NCBI GenBank assembly: GCA_013433145.1 | Contig: CM024190.1 | Coordinates: forward strand, 992,001-1,056,000 | Direction: 5' to 3' | Origin: Ascaris suum | Taxonomy: Eukaryota; Nematoda; Chromadorea; Rhabditida; Ascarididae | Length of the DNA: 64,000 bases | Part shown: one piece after another, positions 25,635 to 46,604 of the stretch | Layout: the number at the start of each line of letters is the position of its first letter | How positions within the stretch are numbered: position 1 is the first letter of the stretch | The notes under the pieces: generated by a model | The model's database searches: none | The model's input: only the letters and a program-made list of their open reading frames with translations | Told to the model about the DNA's origin: nothing | Translations under genes and position numbers: made by a program

Positions 25635-28600
25635 TCCTGAAAACTTATGAAATTATTATTCGCTGCTATTGAGCCTACTCTTTCTCAAGCATGCGCATAT
25701 GCACATCTAAGATCTCTTCCAGTGGTAATTGCATTCCAGCTTTTGAGGTCTTTCTCAGTTCGTCGTTACGTTTATAAAAACCTGGTCATCATTTCATGAG
25801 GAATTCAAGAAAGAAACATCCATCATGTACGACACCACGAAAAACATTGACAATTGCAGTTATATAAGTTCCTAACGTCCTAAAAAAGCTTCTAAGTTAT
25901 AAAATTTCACTTTTATGTTTGTCCCTAACTGCAGAATGTTGGAGCATATGTGAAAGGTGCTGTTTTTTGTATTTTATGCCAGTTGAATTGAGAAGTCGCG
26001 TATAACTGCAACACAGACAACTGATACAAACTATTCGTGCAGGTTTTTAGGAGAAATGGTTTCTTGGTGTTTCTAAAAGCGCTCTTTTTGCTGCTTAGTG
26101 GTCTTTAAGATGTATCGAAGATGTAGAAAGGGTGGAGGCGTAAAGACTCATGCTCCTCGAAGTATGACGCATGAATTCTGAAGGTCTTCAGCTGAAATTG
26201 TTCGAAATCAAAAGTATTGCAGGTTTCAGAGGTGATAGCTTTAACGCTGAAATCGCTTCCCCCTCCCCCTCCTCCACCTCCCCTCGTCCATTGCTTAGGT
26301 GCCATGTTGCAGCCATGTGAATTTCGAATAGAGAAAGCGCAGGTTTTTCAACAGTTCCATTAATAACCGAGGTATTTTGGCGTGGATTAATAATGCTTCG
26401 TGTGCTCATTTTTCGAAGAACTGGTTGGTGACGTAGGAAAAGAGCGAGGCTGAATTGCCTCCCATTCCGATATTTGTGTTCCTATGTGAGTGGTGCAAAA
26501 TCAAAACATACCTCGCCACTCCTCACATGCTCTATCACCTTTAACCTTCTCTTCACGATTCGCATTACTATTTTCCAAACCGAAATATATTGATGCTCAT
26601 TTTCAAAAAAAAAGAAGTTCTGGTTGTATTTTAAGTACTCACATGCTTTGAAGTGCTTGTATAATTGTTAGAGTATGCATGCTCTTAGTTGAAAGGTGAT
26701 TGTTGGGGCTGTCTACCCGTGAGGTTTCGATATTGTCTTCCTTCCGCTTTCTACAGCACCTGTTTGTTTGCGGTAGAATTGGCAGCCATTCGCGATTGTT
26801 CCATTCGTACAATGTTTTTTATCAGTTATTTGCATGCGTTGCCTGCTTTTCTATTCATTAAGCCCAATAAAAGCCACGTCGATACGAACAATTTGATCGG
26901 TTTGATCAGATGCTTGGTGAGGTGAAGTAATCACTTGTATCTGTACGTGTACCTGTACCTGAAGCTGTACAAGTGCCTGAAATTTGCAAAGAAGATGAGT
27001 TAACGATGCAGTAAAACTCAATAATTTGAAGTTTTTTAAAGTTGTAGGATAAAGTGAGAAGTTTTGTAAGTTCTAATGTGACCATATTGCCAAATTTCTC
27101 AACGAAAAGCCGTAACTTCCTTTTATTGTGACCATATTTTGCGCAAATAATCTAGTGACTTGCAAACAAAATTTAAAAAAAAAAAAAGAAATTGCAACGA
27201 GATGATTAAATTGATGGAAATGTAGAAATTCTCATAGAAACTCCTTTGAGTTATGCGACCAACAAATCGTGCAATGTTGCTGTCAATTATTCAATGCAAC
27301 TCTCGGATAAAGTTGTATTTAATGCAATTATTTCCATTGCATTGCTATACATTTTGCATTTTAATCTCAATTTATTTGCATTTTGCAATATAATTATTTG
27401 TGTTGAATATTGTTTGAAAATGTTATTTTAAATTTAAATTGCTCACTAATAATTCAAATCTGAATGAAAGTTTTTTTGAGTATAAAAATATAATCAAAAG
27501 ATGCATAAATTTAAGTTTCATCAGTTATTATGTGAATTTCATCTGGAGTATTTTAGATTGATTCTGATGATTGCCTAGCCAGTAATTGTTGTGCAATATG
27601 TGGTCTCGTTCTCTCTTCCTCCTCTCTTTCTCTCTTTACCTCCTTTCTCTCTCTCTCCCTCTCCCTCTCCCTCTCCCTTTCCCCCTCCCCCTCCCCCACC
27701 CCCTCTCTCTCTCCTTTAGACGTCTTCAAACTACAGTTTTGTAAAGTTTGAGGGGGATTTGATCATCGTTCGATGTGCATGTGTTTTATTCATGTGATTG
27801 CTGCAAATGGTTCTTAAAGAAATTTGCATTTTCAGCAGTGAGTGGAGTATCGAAGATCTACTTTTCTTAAACTCACTGCAGTGCAGTCCAATTCGTAAAA
27901 TTCAAAGCAATCAAAAGACAATTCACATTGGTGTCATCTATTCTAGTCGAGGTAATTTATGGCTTTCACTCTTTTATTGACGTCAACTGTTGATTATCTG
28001 TTGTCGCATACAGGCAACTTCTTCACCCCCCCCCCCTCCCATCCGCCCACACTGACCTCTCCCTCCCCCATCCATTAATTTTTGGAGCGAAGAAGGTGAG
28101 CGGGACAAAGTGGAGAGGTTCTAGGGATATGAAATGGCTAAAAAGAGATACCGGGGCAAAAAGGTGTAAAAGTCATATGCTGTGTCTTGGAGCGGAGGGA
28201 GAAATGAAGGCAAAAATGTTCTGCGAGACGACGATCGTTGATGATCATCGAGAACTTAACATCCATACTTCCATTCCTTTCTTAGAAAGACGGCATTTAT
28301 TAAGCGAAAATTAGAGACGGTGAATTATTGACGATCTCCCATCAACTATGTGGATGCTGGCTTACTTAAAATAGATACATAGAGGGTAACGTTTGCCCAG
28401 AAAGTTGCTAAGAACTCTGATTTCGCGCAAGATTTTTCCATTTGACAGCTGCAGTATAGAACGTTTCGATTAGAAATCCGTGTAGGTTGCTAAGGCTGAA
28501 GCTTATAGGTTCCGTACAAATTTGTTAGGCATCTAGGCAAGTGCTGGAAAGAAATATTCTTCAGAGTTTTTCAAAACCAGCTAAAACCACTCAATCCGTA

Positions 28601-31600
28601 TTTTCGAAACCGTTTATGGCTATTTCGGGAAAAGGCCGAATGGTTTAAGCCGATTGAGAAGTTCTAGAAAAATAACAGCTTTTAAAATTCAGTCGACAAA
28701 CTTTTTTTAATAATAAAGTTGGACTCGTTAGATTATTAATAGAAATCAAATAGTACACTTTCAGTCGAATGGTGATTTTAGCAGAATAGTTGAGTTTTTG
28801 ATCGACAAATACGTAGAAACCGTTCTTGTGTCGATGGTTACTGTTTTTATTTTAGTATAGTGTAAGTCCCACCCATTCCGCCACTTCAGCGTTCTGTTAT
28901 GTTTTTAGCACTGATTATATTTGTTTTCATGAAAATCGCATCAAAAATTCATTCCATACCATTTCATTTGGCCAAATAATCTGGAGATTGGTAGGCGCTC
29001 TATTCTCTGTTTTTCTCCATTTAATTGCCAAGAGATAGGAGTTCTTGAAATATTTTCCAGCGCCAGCAACACTTGTTATTGGATAAAATCCCATCCACTC
29101 GACTGCTGCGCCTCTTTTTTTGTCTTTTATGTTCTCTCTTGTTTAGTGATATCAGTTTGGAGGTACTTCGAGAGGATCACGCCTTTTTTTCAACATGAAA
29201 CAAATTGCATTACCTGCTTTAAGTCATGGAACTCGTGCCTAGAACATTCCGTCACCCTGGCTCTTTCCTCTGTTCTCGACCAGTTTCGCAGAACAGATGA
29301 GTGCCACATCTTTGAGTACATGGTCAACATTTAAATACCTAAAGCCATTTCTTTTGCTACTTGGGGCCCTTTTTAAAAATTTATGTTGCCCTTATTTAAG
29401 GATCTGATCTGAAATGAAATGATGTACCGCAGTTTTACTGCTGTGTATTTGTTTCTGGTCAATTCTTATTATTTTTAATGTGAGATGTTTTCATGCAAAG
29501 AACTTTTCGAGCCAGATTTGACTCTCAGTGCATAATTGCTCATCTCGGGATTCCCAGTTACTTGCAGAAGCGCAAAATCCCTGCCGTTCCGGTCGTTCCA
29601 GCCGGTCCCAGTTTGCGGTCGTCCCAGGAATGCAAATTTTTGGAGGGTAATGATGGAAGAGGAGGTGGAAAAGTGTTTAGAAAGTGGTGCATTGATGAAA
29701 CGTGAATACAGGACCTAGTAGTGCTCTACCATTTGCGTCGTTCTCGCATTTTCATTGCTATCATGCGCTGATACTGCTAGGGGTTATCTCAGTTTTTCTC
29801 AGTGTTGACGACTCCCTCCCTCTTCCCCTCCTCACCGCATCTCACTTAACAGTCCAGGGTCTGCCATTAGTTCATTATGAGTTGATCCCTCTCATATTAC
29901 ATATTCAGTAAGTCTTCCAGAAATCGCTGCAACTTTTGCCGATTCGCTAAAATCATTTCAGAACAGTTGAAGTTTCCCTCATTTATCGTTTTGCTACAAA
30001 GGAATGAACGTTAAATGTTCCAAGCGCTGCGCTGTTATTTTTTTCGCAACGTTGTTTATAGAGCTGCCGTGAAAGATGCTCAGAGTATCAAAAAAAAAAT
30101 CTTGCTACGAGCATCTAGAGGCTGCCTGTCACCCAACAAAAAATGTCCGCACTGAAGACGGACCAATTGCAGAGCCGAAAGATTCTGCACAGCTGGCAGA
30201 AGTTTGCAGGTCCCTAACGGATTGACTGAAGGTTATTCCCGAAGGAAATAGGAGAGGAGTAATTTCAGCGCCACAATTTAAAACTTGCGCAAGGCAGTAA
30301 AGCTTAGAGGTAAATCATGCGAATAAAGTCAAAAGTCCAAGCAGTCGTATTGCCAAGCTGTATCGCCTTTACAAATCTCCTAGAGAACACAAGTTCTCAA
30401 GCATGCACACAATTTTCACATAGCAATGTCCATAAGGAAAACCCAAATTTCGTCACCTCTTCTCCCCCTCCTCGTTTGCATCTCCCTCCTCCTCCTCCAC
30501 TTAAGTCCATGCATTAAGGATCGCTTCGCATGCCATATCCCAAGCACTGGGCACGTTACGTTCCGGCGTTTAAAGCTTTGAGAACCAACCGGTGGTGTCT
30601 GCAGAAAATTTCGGCCATCATCGCTTCCATATAGCTTCAAAATTTTGCACTTGCTTTTTTTGCATTGCGTTACTGAAACTTTTGCTTCATCTTGCAAGAT
30701 TTATTTTCACACTTCTGAGCTCACTTCCTTCGATGTACCTTGTTAGGTTTTTGCTTAGTTTACTCGTTCTATCCATAAAAACTTTCGCTTGATTTGCACG
30801 CATTGAAAAATATGTATCGGATAGAAAAGGTGCGATTATAAATAACTGATCATTTTGACGTGATTTCTCATTGCATTTGAAAATCTTCCAGGACAATGGA
30901 AAAAAAGTTCCTAAACGAAACTAAGCGAAATATTTCCAAGCGGGATGGAAAAATTTGCGTTTTTTTTTTCTACATGAGCATAGGTTCATCAAGCATGGCT
31001 CGAGTTTTTTTTTGTTTTTTCTTTCTTTTTTCGTATTTTTTTTTTTGTTCCTGAACAACAAACTTTTCTGCCTTCACCTAAATATTCGTTTGAGTCGCGA
31101 AGTTTCGGAGTCAGTGCCTATTCTGTGCTCGCAAACGTATTTACTCTTACTGGGAAGGAGAGGGAAAACGCTATCATTTATGTTTACAATTACATCAGTG
31201 GGAAGCGTGGAACTGCAAACGAGTTTCCTTCCCGAAAATTGTTATATGTTTTAGCCACAAGATCGATACGCTTTAGATAATAAAGTGAAGACGGTTTTGG
31301 TGAACATTTGGTAATCATTTAAACGATAGCGCTGAGACTGGAGATAGCCGCGGGAATGGACAGGGCAGAAGGACTAGAGAGTTACTCCTTTCCTTTTGTC
31401 TTGGTAGGAGTAGAACTTTGTGGATCTCACAGAATAACTGTCCAAAAATTCAGCTGTATCATTCTGAATTTAAAGATTGCCAACTTCCGTTTTTTACAGT
31501 GTTCGGTTTGAACCTCCCTTCAATCTTTTATTAATCTCTTGAAACTTGTCTTGTTTCATACTTTGTATATGAATGATGTGAACTCTTCTACCCTCTCCGC

Positions 31601-31662
31601 CTCTCTTCGAGGTTCTGATGTCATAGCTATATGTGTCAGGCGTTCCATGCGGTTAACTTCAG
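25635..31662. other. long region without a supported gene
   Basis: About 6 kb with no recognisable protein. Its 3' part probably holds earlier exons and introns of the gene whose last exons are at 31663-32061. It includes a CT microsatellite (27605-27715), a C11 run (28026-28036) and two C/CT-rich patches (about 26256-26290 and 30460-30505) that create glycine-rich artefact frames on the minus strand. Confidence 0.4.
27605..27715. repeat. (CT)n / CCCTCT polypyrimidine microsatellite
   Basis: About 110 bp of almost pure pyrimidine on the + strand, grading from CTCT into CCCTCT and CCCCCT motifs. Length-variable by nature; no function inferred. Confidence 0.9.
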
Positions 31663-32061
31663 TCGAGAAAAACGCTAGATCGACAGCGGCACGTTTGTTG
31701 CATTATGTTACGACGCGCTGTGGCGCCAAAATCGGGGCACTGTCGATATTTGCAACATCAGGTGGCGCGGATTTCCACCTATGATAGTCTGCTCTCAACT
31801 GAAATGCACATACGGCTGGGAAACCAAGATTTTTTCATCGATCTCTATGTGTTCCTTATTTTGAGATTTTTTTTCTCAGGAACACTAGCAATAAGTAGCA
31901 AAAAGGATTACGTTTATAAGATTGCAAGCTTGGAGCATGGAGTTGGGGAGAAATTCCTCTTCGAAATAAATTTCACTATACACGCCTTCATGCAGCACAA
32001 CCGATCCATTGTTACTTTTGTTACAGGTGATGTTCATATGATTAATAAGGTCGCCGGGTAG
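31663..32061 (+). CDS. last two exons of an unidentified gene upstream of NAGK
   Basis: Exons 31663-31761 and 31880-32061. The first follows gttaacttcag and ends at ACATCAG/GTGGCG in phase 1. The second follows ttttttttctcag, begins in the matching phase and runs 60 codons to a TAG. Joined, the frame reads through TRCGAKIGALSIFATS to GTLAISSKKDYVYKIASLEH without a break. I do not recognise the family; the segment has alternating short hydrophobic strands like a small globular enzyme. Earlier exons were not found. The stop lies 172 bp before the NAGK acceptor, the spacing seen in nematode operons, so this gene and NAGK may be co-transcribed. Partial gene; function unknown. Confidence 0.45.
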   Translation, partial: SRKTLDRQRHVCCIMLRRAVAPKSGHCRYLQHQVARISTYDSLLSTEMHIRLGNQDFFIDLYVFLILRFFFSGTLAISSKKDYVYKIASLEHGVGEKFLFEINFTIHAFMQHNRSIVTFVTGDVHMINKVAG

Positions 32062-32219
32062 CTCTTTTATAGGTGCCACTTGCTATAGAATTTTTATGAC
32101 TACAAAGTGCATAGGGGTATGCAATAATAGTTGAAATTCGCAGCAAATGATCTGATAAAACTTAAGTGGGTTCAATTAGGAGAGATATGTTTCCGCTGTA
32201 ATCTGAAGTGATAGATTAA

Positions 32220-32233
32220 ATTGAGTTTTTCAG
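32220..32233 (+). promoter_or_regulatory. 3' splice acceptor, likely spliced-leader addition site of NAGK
   Basis: The tract ttgagtttttcag ends five bases before the NAGK ATG. The N-terminus of the predicted protein is complete by comparison with the family, so no upstream coding exon is expected. With a probable upstream stop 172 bp away this fits trans-splicing of an internal operon gene. Confidence 0.6.
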
Positions 32234-32238
32234 GAACG

Positions 32239-39411
<7,173 letters not shown>

Positions 39412-39749
39412 CTGTTCATTCACTTTAGGCTGATGTATTCGTGTTGACAGATATTAGTTTCGGCGCATCCTTTTACATCTACAAAGCCCAGAGTTGAGAG
39501 CTGTCAGTGGAGGGGTTGTTGGTATGATTTTCACTTCCTTATTGATGATGACTTCTTTAGTCGGGGAACGCTTTTTTTTTCTTCTCGTCGTACAACAATT
39601 AATTGATCATTCACTTCAGGCGAATCCACCTCCGTTCCTAGCATCAGGTAGCACACTCAGGACAGTCTTGCTAAACAACCGTCGTACTGACTCTAGAAAC
39701 GTTAAGTTGGCTATAATGTTTTTTACTGTTGACTTTATACGATGTGCAG

Positions 39750-39989
39750 TGCCGTGTTCTGATTGACGACCAAAGTTGTCCTTTGACGTTGTGCCTTTCG
39801 ATTTACATTCACCTGCGAACGTTTGACTCATTCCATATGACACATACTTTGCCATTCATCAACGAGACATCGACGCTACTCATGAAGTGTGCTTTATTGG
39901 TCAAGCGGAATAAAGTGTGCGATATTCGTACCTTGCGTATGTTCTTTCCTGATCGATTTGATCTATCGGACAAATATCATGTGCCTTGA
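39750..39989 (+). CDS. possible terminal exon of an unidentified gene
   Basis: A frame of about 80 codons follows an acceptor-like atacgatgtgcag and ends at TGA (39987-39989). The residues look protein-like (CRVLIDDQSCPLTLCLSIYI, then LMKCALLVKRNKVCDIRTLR and MFFPDRFDLSDKYHVP), with mixed polar and hydrophobic content and no low complexity. Possible earlier exons at about 39450-39516 and 39623-39650 have splice-like borders. It starts only about 340 bp behind the NAGK stop, so a further operon gene is conceivable. I recognise no family; it may be a chance frame. Confidence 0.25.
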   Translation, partial: CRVLIDDQSCPLTLCLSIYIHLRTFDSFHMTHTLPFINETSTLLMKCALLVKRNKVCDIRTLRMFFPDRFDLSDKYHVP

Positions 39990-40784
39990 ACAATCAAAGT
40001 GTAGCAAAGAAACATTAAGAAACAAACATTCATTTTTCACACACTAGAACCAAGGGTGACGAAAGTATTCCAAGTAGGACGACGTAAAGCTACGAAAGCT
40101 TTCCGATACTTTTCTGTGCAACTGTATGGAAAAGCATGGAGAATACAGTTCCCAATTTCAGCCGTTTTTTTTTTTTTTTTTTTTTTGCGAAAATGCAACA
40201 CAGTAACTACGCCAGCGTATGTTAGTACTTACATAAGCGCCCAAATCCTTCATTAATCCTTTACAGGAAGTTCGAGGCCAAATAAAAACAAAGGACATCC
40301 GACCGCGCAAAAGCAAAGAACCTAAGTTTACAGAGAATTTTTTGGTGGATATTTCAACTTGTCGTAACCGTGACCATCCTTCCAGCGAAACCATGTCTTG
40401 ACATAAAGTTGTGTAGTCACGTTCGGCTTCCACAATAGGTCTATATATCTTTACGTCACCAGCATGAAGTTTGCAACAATTTAGAAAATTCTTATGTCTC
40501 ATTGCTACGCTACTACAATGTTGTGTTGCAAATCTGATTAACTTGATCAAGGTTATTTGTTCTGTTTAAGTCCTCAAAAACCAATGCATCTTCCATCTTC
40601 TTTCCATTTTGTGTTAACCGAATTCACAATATAGAGTCTAGATAGTACAATCTGAAGTTCGTTCGCCGTCGTCGCGCAAACATTCTTTTAAATACTTAGA
40701 ATTGTCGAGGTGCTTGCATCATCAAAAAAAAAAAAAAATTGCAAGTCCAGACTGATTTTTTATTTGTTAATATTTTGGTTTCTT

Positions 40785-41001
40785 TGTTTTTGTTTTAGTA
40801 GATAATTATGTTTTTATGCTATTTAAGTTGATAAGTTTTTTGTTTTTACTTTTATTTTTGTTTCGATGGTTTTGAGTTGACTTGATCAGTGTTTGTTTGA
40901 GGACCCACTTGTTTTTTAAGCATGGTTTTTTCCTTTTTACATTTTTCTGTGGCTTTTTATTATTTTTGGTATATTATTTTCTTGGTCGTGTTTTTATGTA
41001 G
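40785..41001 (+). pseudogene. cytb: cytb 3' fragment (NUMT)
   Basis: C-terminal part of mitochondrial cytochrome b. Read with mitochondrial code it shows the terminal Trp-x-x-Gln-Cys-(L/V)-x-Glu-Asp-Pro motif (LTWSVFVWGPTCFLS in the degenerate frame, with the ED motif visible in the neighbouring frame), followed by a hydrophobic tail and TAG. The 5' part of the gene was not included in the insertion or has decayed. Confidence 0.7.
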
Positions 41002-41006
41002 TTGAG

Positions 41007-41060
41007 GTATATATATCATAAGAAATATACTGGATTTAGGTTCTGTAGACAGATATATAC
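41007..41060 (+). pseudogene. trnL1: trnL(UAG) remnant (NUMT)
   Basis: The ends pair as a 7-bp acceptor stem (GTATATA with TATATAC) and the anticodon loop ATTTAGGT contains TAG for Leu(CUN). The anticodon stem has a mismatch. Position between cytb and cox3 matches nematode mtDNA order. Confidence 0.65.
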
Positions 41061-41061
41061 T

Positions 41062-41689
41062 GTGTTTCCTAACTTCCATACTTTGAGTCTTTCTAGTTAC
41101 CCAGTTTTGATATTTTATAGTTCTTTGGGTTTTACTAGTTCTTTAGCGTTTTTTTTTAAAGAGTGGAATTTTTGGTGGTCTATTGTTTTGTTTGTTTTCA
41201 ATTTTTTTGGCTTCTTTTGCTTGAGGTAAAGATATTGTTATGGAGGGTCTTAGTGGTTATCATAATTTCTTTGTTACGAATGGTTTTAAGTCTGCTGTTT
41301 CAGTGTTTATTTTTAGTGAGTTTATGTTTTTTTTTTGGTATTTTTTGCACTTTTTTCGATGCTGCATTAGTGCCCGCTCATGATGTTGGTGGGGTCTGGT
41401 CTCCTCTTGCTATACACTTAGTGAGTCCTTTTGCGTTACCTTTATTGAATACTATTATTCTTTTAAGTAGTGGTGTTCTGTTACTTGGGCTCATTACAGG
41501 CTTTTGAGCAATAAGGGCCGTGCTAATAGTTTGGTGTTATCTTGTATTTTGGCTATTTGTTTTACTGGTATTCAATTAGTGGAATATAAAGAGGCTAGGT
41601 TTTCTATTTCTGATGGTATTTTTGGTCGTATTTTGTGGATATAGTTTGACTGTTTTTGTTTATTTTTGTTTATTGGGGGGTCTTATTAA
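41062..41689 (+). pseudogene. cox3: cox3 pseudogene (NUMT)
   Basis: Cytochrome c oxidase subunit III. Recognisable in pieces: NFHTLSLSSYPVL at the start, then MEGLSGYHNFF, FMFFFGIF, FFDAALVPAHDVGGVWSPLA and LLNTIILLSSGV, with several frame changes. After the SISDGIFG block most of the C-terminal third is deleted, joining directly to the last few residues before TAA. Not translatable. Confidence 0.92.
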
Positions 41690-41752
41690 GCCATGTTAGT
41701 TTATATAAGAATGTGTGATTTGTAATCGTGAGTAGTTGTGCTTTGTTAGATA
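41690..41752 (+). pseudogene. trnT: trnT(UGU) remnant (NUMT)
   Basis: Contains gtgtgatttgtaatcgtgag with anticodon TGT in its loop and lies between cox3 and nad4, as in nematode mtDNA. The D-arm region retains gttagtttatataa. Acceptor pairing is poor. Confidence 0.65.
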
Positions 41753-41755
41753 CTT

Positions 41756-42967
41756 TGTTGTTTTCTTTATATTTTTTTGAGTCGGTTTTATTTTTTTAAA
41801 ACGGTAATGTTTGGGTTTGTGGCTTTAAATAATTATTCTTGGTTAGGTTGTCTTTATTTTTTTGATTCATTTTCTTTTATCCTGCTGGCTGTAATGAGTT
41901 TATTTATTTTGGGGGTAGTTTTGTTAAGGGAAATGAATTTTATACTTCTTCTTTTATCGGAGGTGTTAGTTATTGTTTGTGTGTGTGTGTGTTTTTTTTT
42001 CGTTCCTTCTAATGTAATTGTGATGTATATGTATTTTGAGGTTCCCTATTTTAGTTGTGATCCTTGGGTATGGTTCTCAGATTGAAAAGATTAATTCTTC
42101 TTATTATTTGATTTTTTATATTGCCCTTTGTTCTTTTCCGTTTTTGTTTGTATATTTTCAAAGGTTCTTTTTTGTTAGTTTGGTTTATTTTGATTTTTGT
42201 TTATCTTGAGAAATAGTTTTTATTTTGAGTATAAGGTTTATGATGAAGCTTCTTGTCTGTTTTCTTCATTTATGGTTGCCTGAGGCTCATGTTGAGGCTC
42301 CTACTACGGCTAGTATATTATTGACTGGTTTGTTACCTAAATTAAGGACTGCTTGGTTTTTACGTATTTTAGGTTGTTTAAGTTTTGTTCATAATAATAT
42401 ATGGATTCTGTTAGCTTTCTTGGGGATAATTTTGGCTGCTTTTTGCTGTATTTTTCAAAGTGATGCTAAGGCTTTAGCTGTTCATTCTTCAGTTACTCAT
42501 ATAAGATTTATATTGATGGCTCTTGTTTTTATTATCATGTCTGGTAGAACTGGTGGTGTTATTTTGATATTGGCTCATGGGTATACTTCTACTCTAGTTT
42601 TATCTTCTAGGAGAATTTTATCATGTTTCTGGTAGGCGCATAGTTTATTATATGAGGAAGTTTTTTTGGTTCTGGTATGATTATGGCACTTCTTTTTGCT
42701 GTAGTGTTTTTGTCTAATATAGGGACTTGACCGTTTTTGTCTTTTATGTCAGAATTTGTTGTGATTTCTTCGTCTTTGTGTATTATAAAGTTTAGTTTTT
42801 GATTGTTATTTGTTTTTTTTTTCGGCTTTTTATTATTCTATCAATCTATTAACTAGATCTGTTATGGATAAGGGTTATATTAATTTTAGGGTTTGGAATG
42901 TAGGGTTTGCTTGCTGTTCCTCTGGTTTTTATAATATATAATATCTTGTGAATGAGTGTTTTTTTTA
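41756..42967 (+). pseudogene. nad4: nad4 pseudogene (NUMT)
   Basis: NADH dehydrogenase subunit 4, a multi-pass inner-membrane subunit of complex I. Visible blocks: the N-terminal segment ending in a EVLVIVCVCVCFFFVPSN helix, FLHLWLPEAHVEAPTTASI followed by LLTGLLPKLR (the highly conserved quinone-channel region), and SDAKALAVHSSVTHI. Frameshifts occur near 42085, 42635 and later; the C-terminus can be followed only in fragments to about 42967. Confidence 0.9.
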
Positions 42968-43085
42968 AAGGTAGGTTTAGATTCTAACGGAAAGTTTTCT
43001 TTCGTTAGTTTTTGGTTAACTGCTAAAAATGTTTAATTTTTAGAACTAAATTTGGGATTTTAATGTAGTAGTTTTAATCGGTTAA
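42968..43085 (+). other. nad4-cox1 spacer of the NUMT
   Basis: Short non-coding stretch between the nad4 and cox1 remnants. It contains a small hairpin (AACGGAAAG and CTTTCGTT around a TTTT loop). Many nematode mitochondrial genomes have a hairpin-bearing intergenic region at this junction, so the spacer was probably carried over with the insertion. Confidence 0.5.
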
Positions 43086-44505
<1,420 letters not shown>

Positions 44506-44768
44506 TTAATCAGTTCTGCGAAAATCCGTCGAGCAGTTTTGAGGTACTGCTGACGAATGTGCGATGGTGAGCTAGCTAATCGCCGCTTCCGTCAAGAGGC
44601 GTTTTTGTCATGTGTGGTTCGTATCAAATTATCCCCAAGGCGGAAATATCGTTTCTGGGAACTCGACGATCGATCCATGAATTTTGGTTCGCAGTGAACG
44701 TTTGCTGCGCTTTTGCTTGTGCACTACGCGGAATTGCTTGCATCGAAACGGTCACTTGCGTTGCACAG
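44506..44768 (+). other. coding-like GC-richer block at the right NUMT border
   Basis: Immediately after the cox1 remnant the composition changes to about even GC, and two frames are open for 48-53 codons (from 44558 and from 44610). The second ends at TTGCACAG/GTAATT, a good donor. It could be an exon of a gene interrupted by the NUMT. I recognise no protein family in any frame. Confidence 0.25.
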
Positions 44769-46604
44769 GTAATTAATTTCTTTTTGTTTTGAACGGAAGA
44801 AGGAAAGTTTTGTTCATTTAACATCTTGATGTATGCCTTTCCACATGTATGCATCCGCTCATTGTCTCAGTTAGCTTTCACTTGTTATATCTGTTGTTTC
44901 GTTGCTAAGCCAACCAAGTCTGTATCTCACATTCGACTTTATTCTGTATGACTCGATGTGTGGATGGGCTAAGAGAAATTTTGTGATTTGTCAATCCTAT
45001 AATATTTAGCAATCCTCATTTTATCCTGTTTTTTGAATTTGTATTCGCTTATTGGTCTTCCTCAATGTCATTGTCAAGCATATCATCCTCGTTCCCTCAA
45101 CATTACTTTTTTCATTGAAGAAAACAAATGTCCGCATCTCAGGTAGTCATTTCGCCCAATACTTATGAGCAAGATGGTCGAATATCTTGCGACGAGAGGA
45201 TAAAAGAGGTGGTGTGAAATTGTTGGAGTGACAGGAAATAAAAGACAAATTTATTCTACGATTGGGATGAAGCAAAACACCAGCAACAAGATGGTAAAAC
45301 GAAACAACAACCGAAATAAAGAAACATCCTAATAATAAACAAAACAGTGGCAATAACCTTTGCTTAACTCATTTTAGAATATAACATCAGAACCGCAACT
45401 TATTCCACGTGGTTTATGCATTCTTTTTAAAACATTCTTGAAAGCGTTACGCTCAGTAAGTGTCCGTTTTCGGTGAACTCACGATAATCCGGAAATTTAT
45501 CGAAAGTTCGTTAAGGTTAAAAATACCAGTAAATACGCTGTATTATTGTAAAGGTAATTAACACGTACACTGCAAATGAAACTTCGGCAAAGAGATTGTA
45601 GACATTTTTAAAAGCAGCAAGCGTACATTCAGAGACGAGTTACTTTGAAATTTAAAAAAAAGTGTACCTCGGCCATACTTCCCTGCTACTTCATTATATT
45701 GTGGTCATGGAGTCTGCAAATTCTACATAATACATCCAAGCGGATTGCATCTTTAATGTCAATCCTACATCGCATTCATATACGTCACTGTCCCTTTACA
45801 TAACACATAGGAATACAGAACTGTATCATCGTCTCACAACATCGACAAACCCTCATTGCTCACCTCTTCTACGGCTCCATCGGAGCTGCTCCAATGACCC
45901 TAGCCTTCTGCACAAGAGCAGCATTCCTCCTATCCTCATACCATCTAGCTGTGAATTAAAATCATCTTGGCAAGTTTTCATTAAACGTGCCTTTTTCAAT
46001 TCGATGTGACGTGTATGCGTGGTGTGTGGTGTGCGCGTGTTTATGTGTGTGGTGTGTGTGCGTGGGAGAGGAGGGGAGAGGGGTGGGGCGCTGTATGATG
46101 CGGTGTGGTATGTCGTGTGTGGGTGAGGTGTGGGTGGGTGGTGTGTGTATCTCTTCATGTGTCCTATGGAAGGGGCGAAACACCCTACCGGTTCATACAT
46201 GGTGTCAAGGGAGGCCGAAACCCTCTCGTGTGTCAGAGCACAGAAGCAGTTGTGTGGAGATGTGATATCCCCCAGTACATAGCATAAGTGTTCAAACAAA
46301 ATCCAGATAGACAGTAGGGGTTCGTACCTCCATTTCTGTTATGTATTTCTTCACCTGCTGTCTTTCCGAACGCCGAAGGCGCGAGTCTGTTGTGTATTCC
46401 TTGGGATACTCTATTTCTGTGACCTGGTCACTGATGTGTTCTATGAGAAAAGACCCGGGGGAATGGCGCAGCGAAGCGTGCGTTGTGGTGCGTGTCCATG
46501 ACTTCTCCTATGTCATATCTCGACCCCGGATGGACGAATCTTCATTCACTTTTTTGCAAAATACTTCGCGTAACATGTGGAAAACCGTGATTTCGATCTA
46601 ATTT
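44769..46604. other. region between NUMT flank and satellite
   Basis: No supported gene. It includes the GT-rich patch at 46011-46150. The 148-codon minus-strand frame across that patch is low complexity (His/Thr/Pro from GT repeats) and is not accepted. Confidence 0.45.
46011..46150. repeat. GT/GGTGTG-rich microsatellite
   Basis: About 140 bp of impure GT and GTG motifs with a short GAGGGGAG insert. All frames across it are open because of composition. Confidence 0.85.

Noticed and set aside
26105..26305. Gly-rich minus-strand frame
   Set aside because: Glycine run comes from a CCCCCT-rich patch; no other support.
40158..40550. 130-codon minus-strand frame near the NUMT
   Set aside because: Begins or ends in the T22 homopolymer (poly-Lys) and resembles no known protein; a faint likeness to transposase sequence was too weak to report.
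45853..46299. 148-codon minus-strand frame
   Set aside because: Its centre is His/Thr/Pro low complexity produced by the GT microsatellite at 46011-46150; no domain or splice signal supports it.
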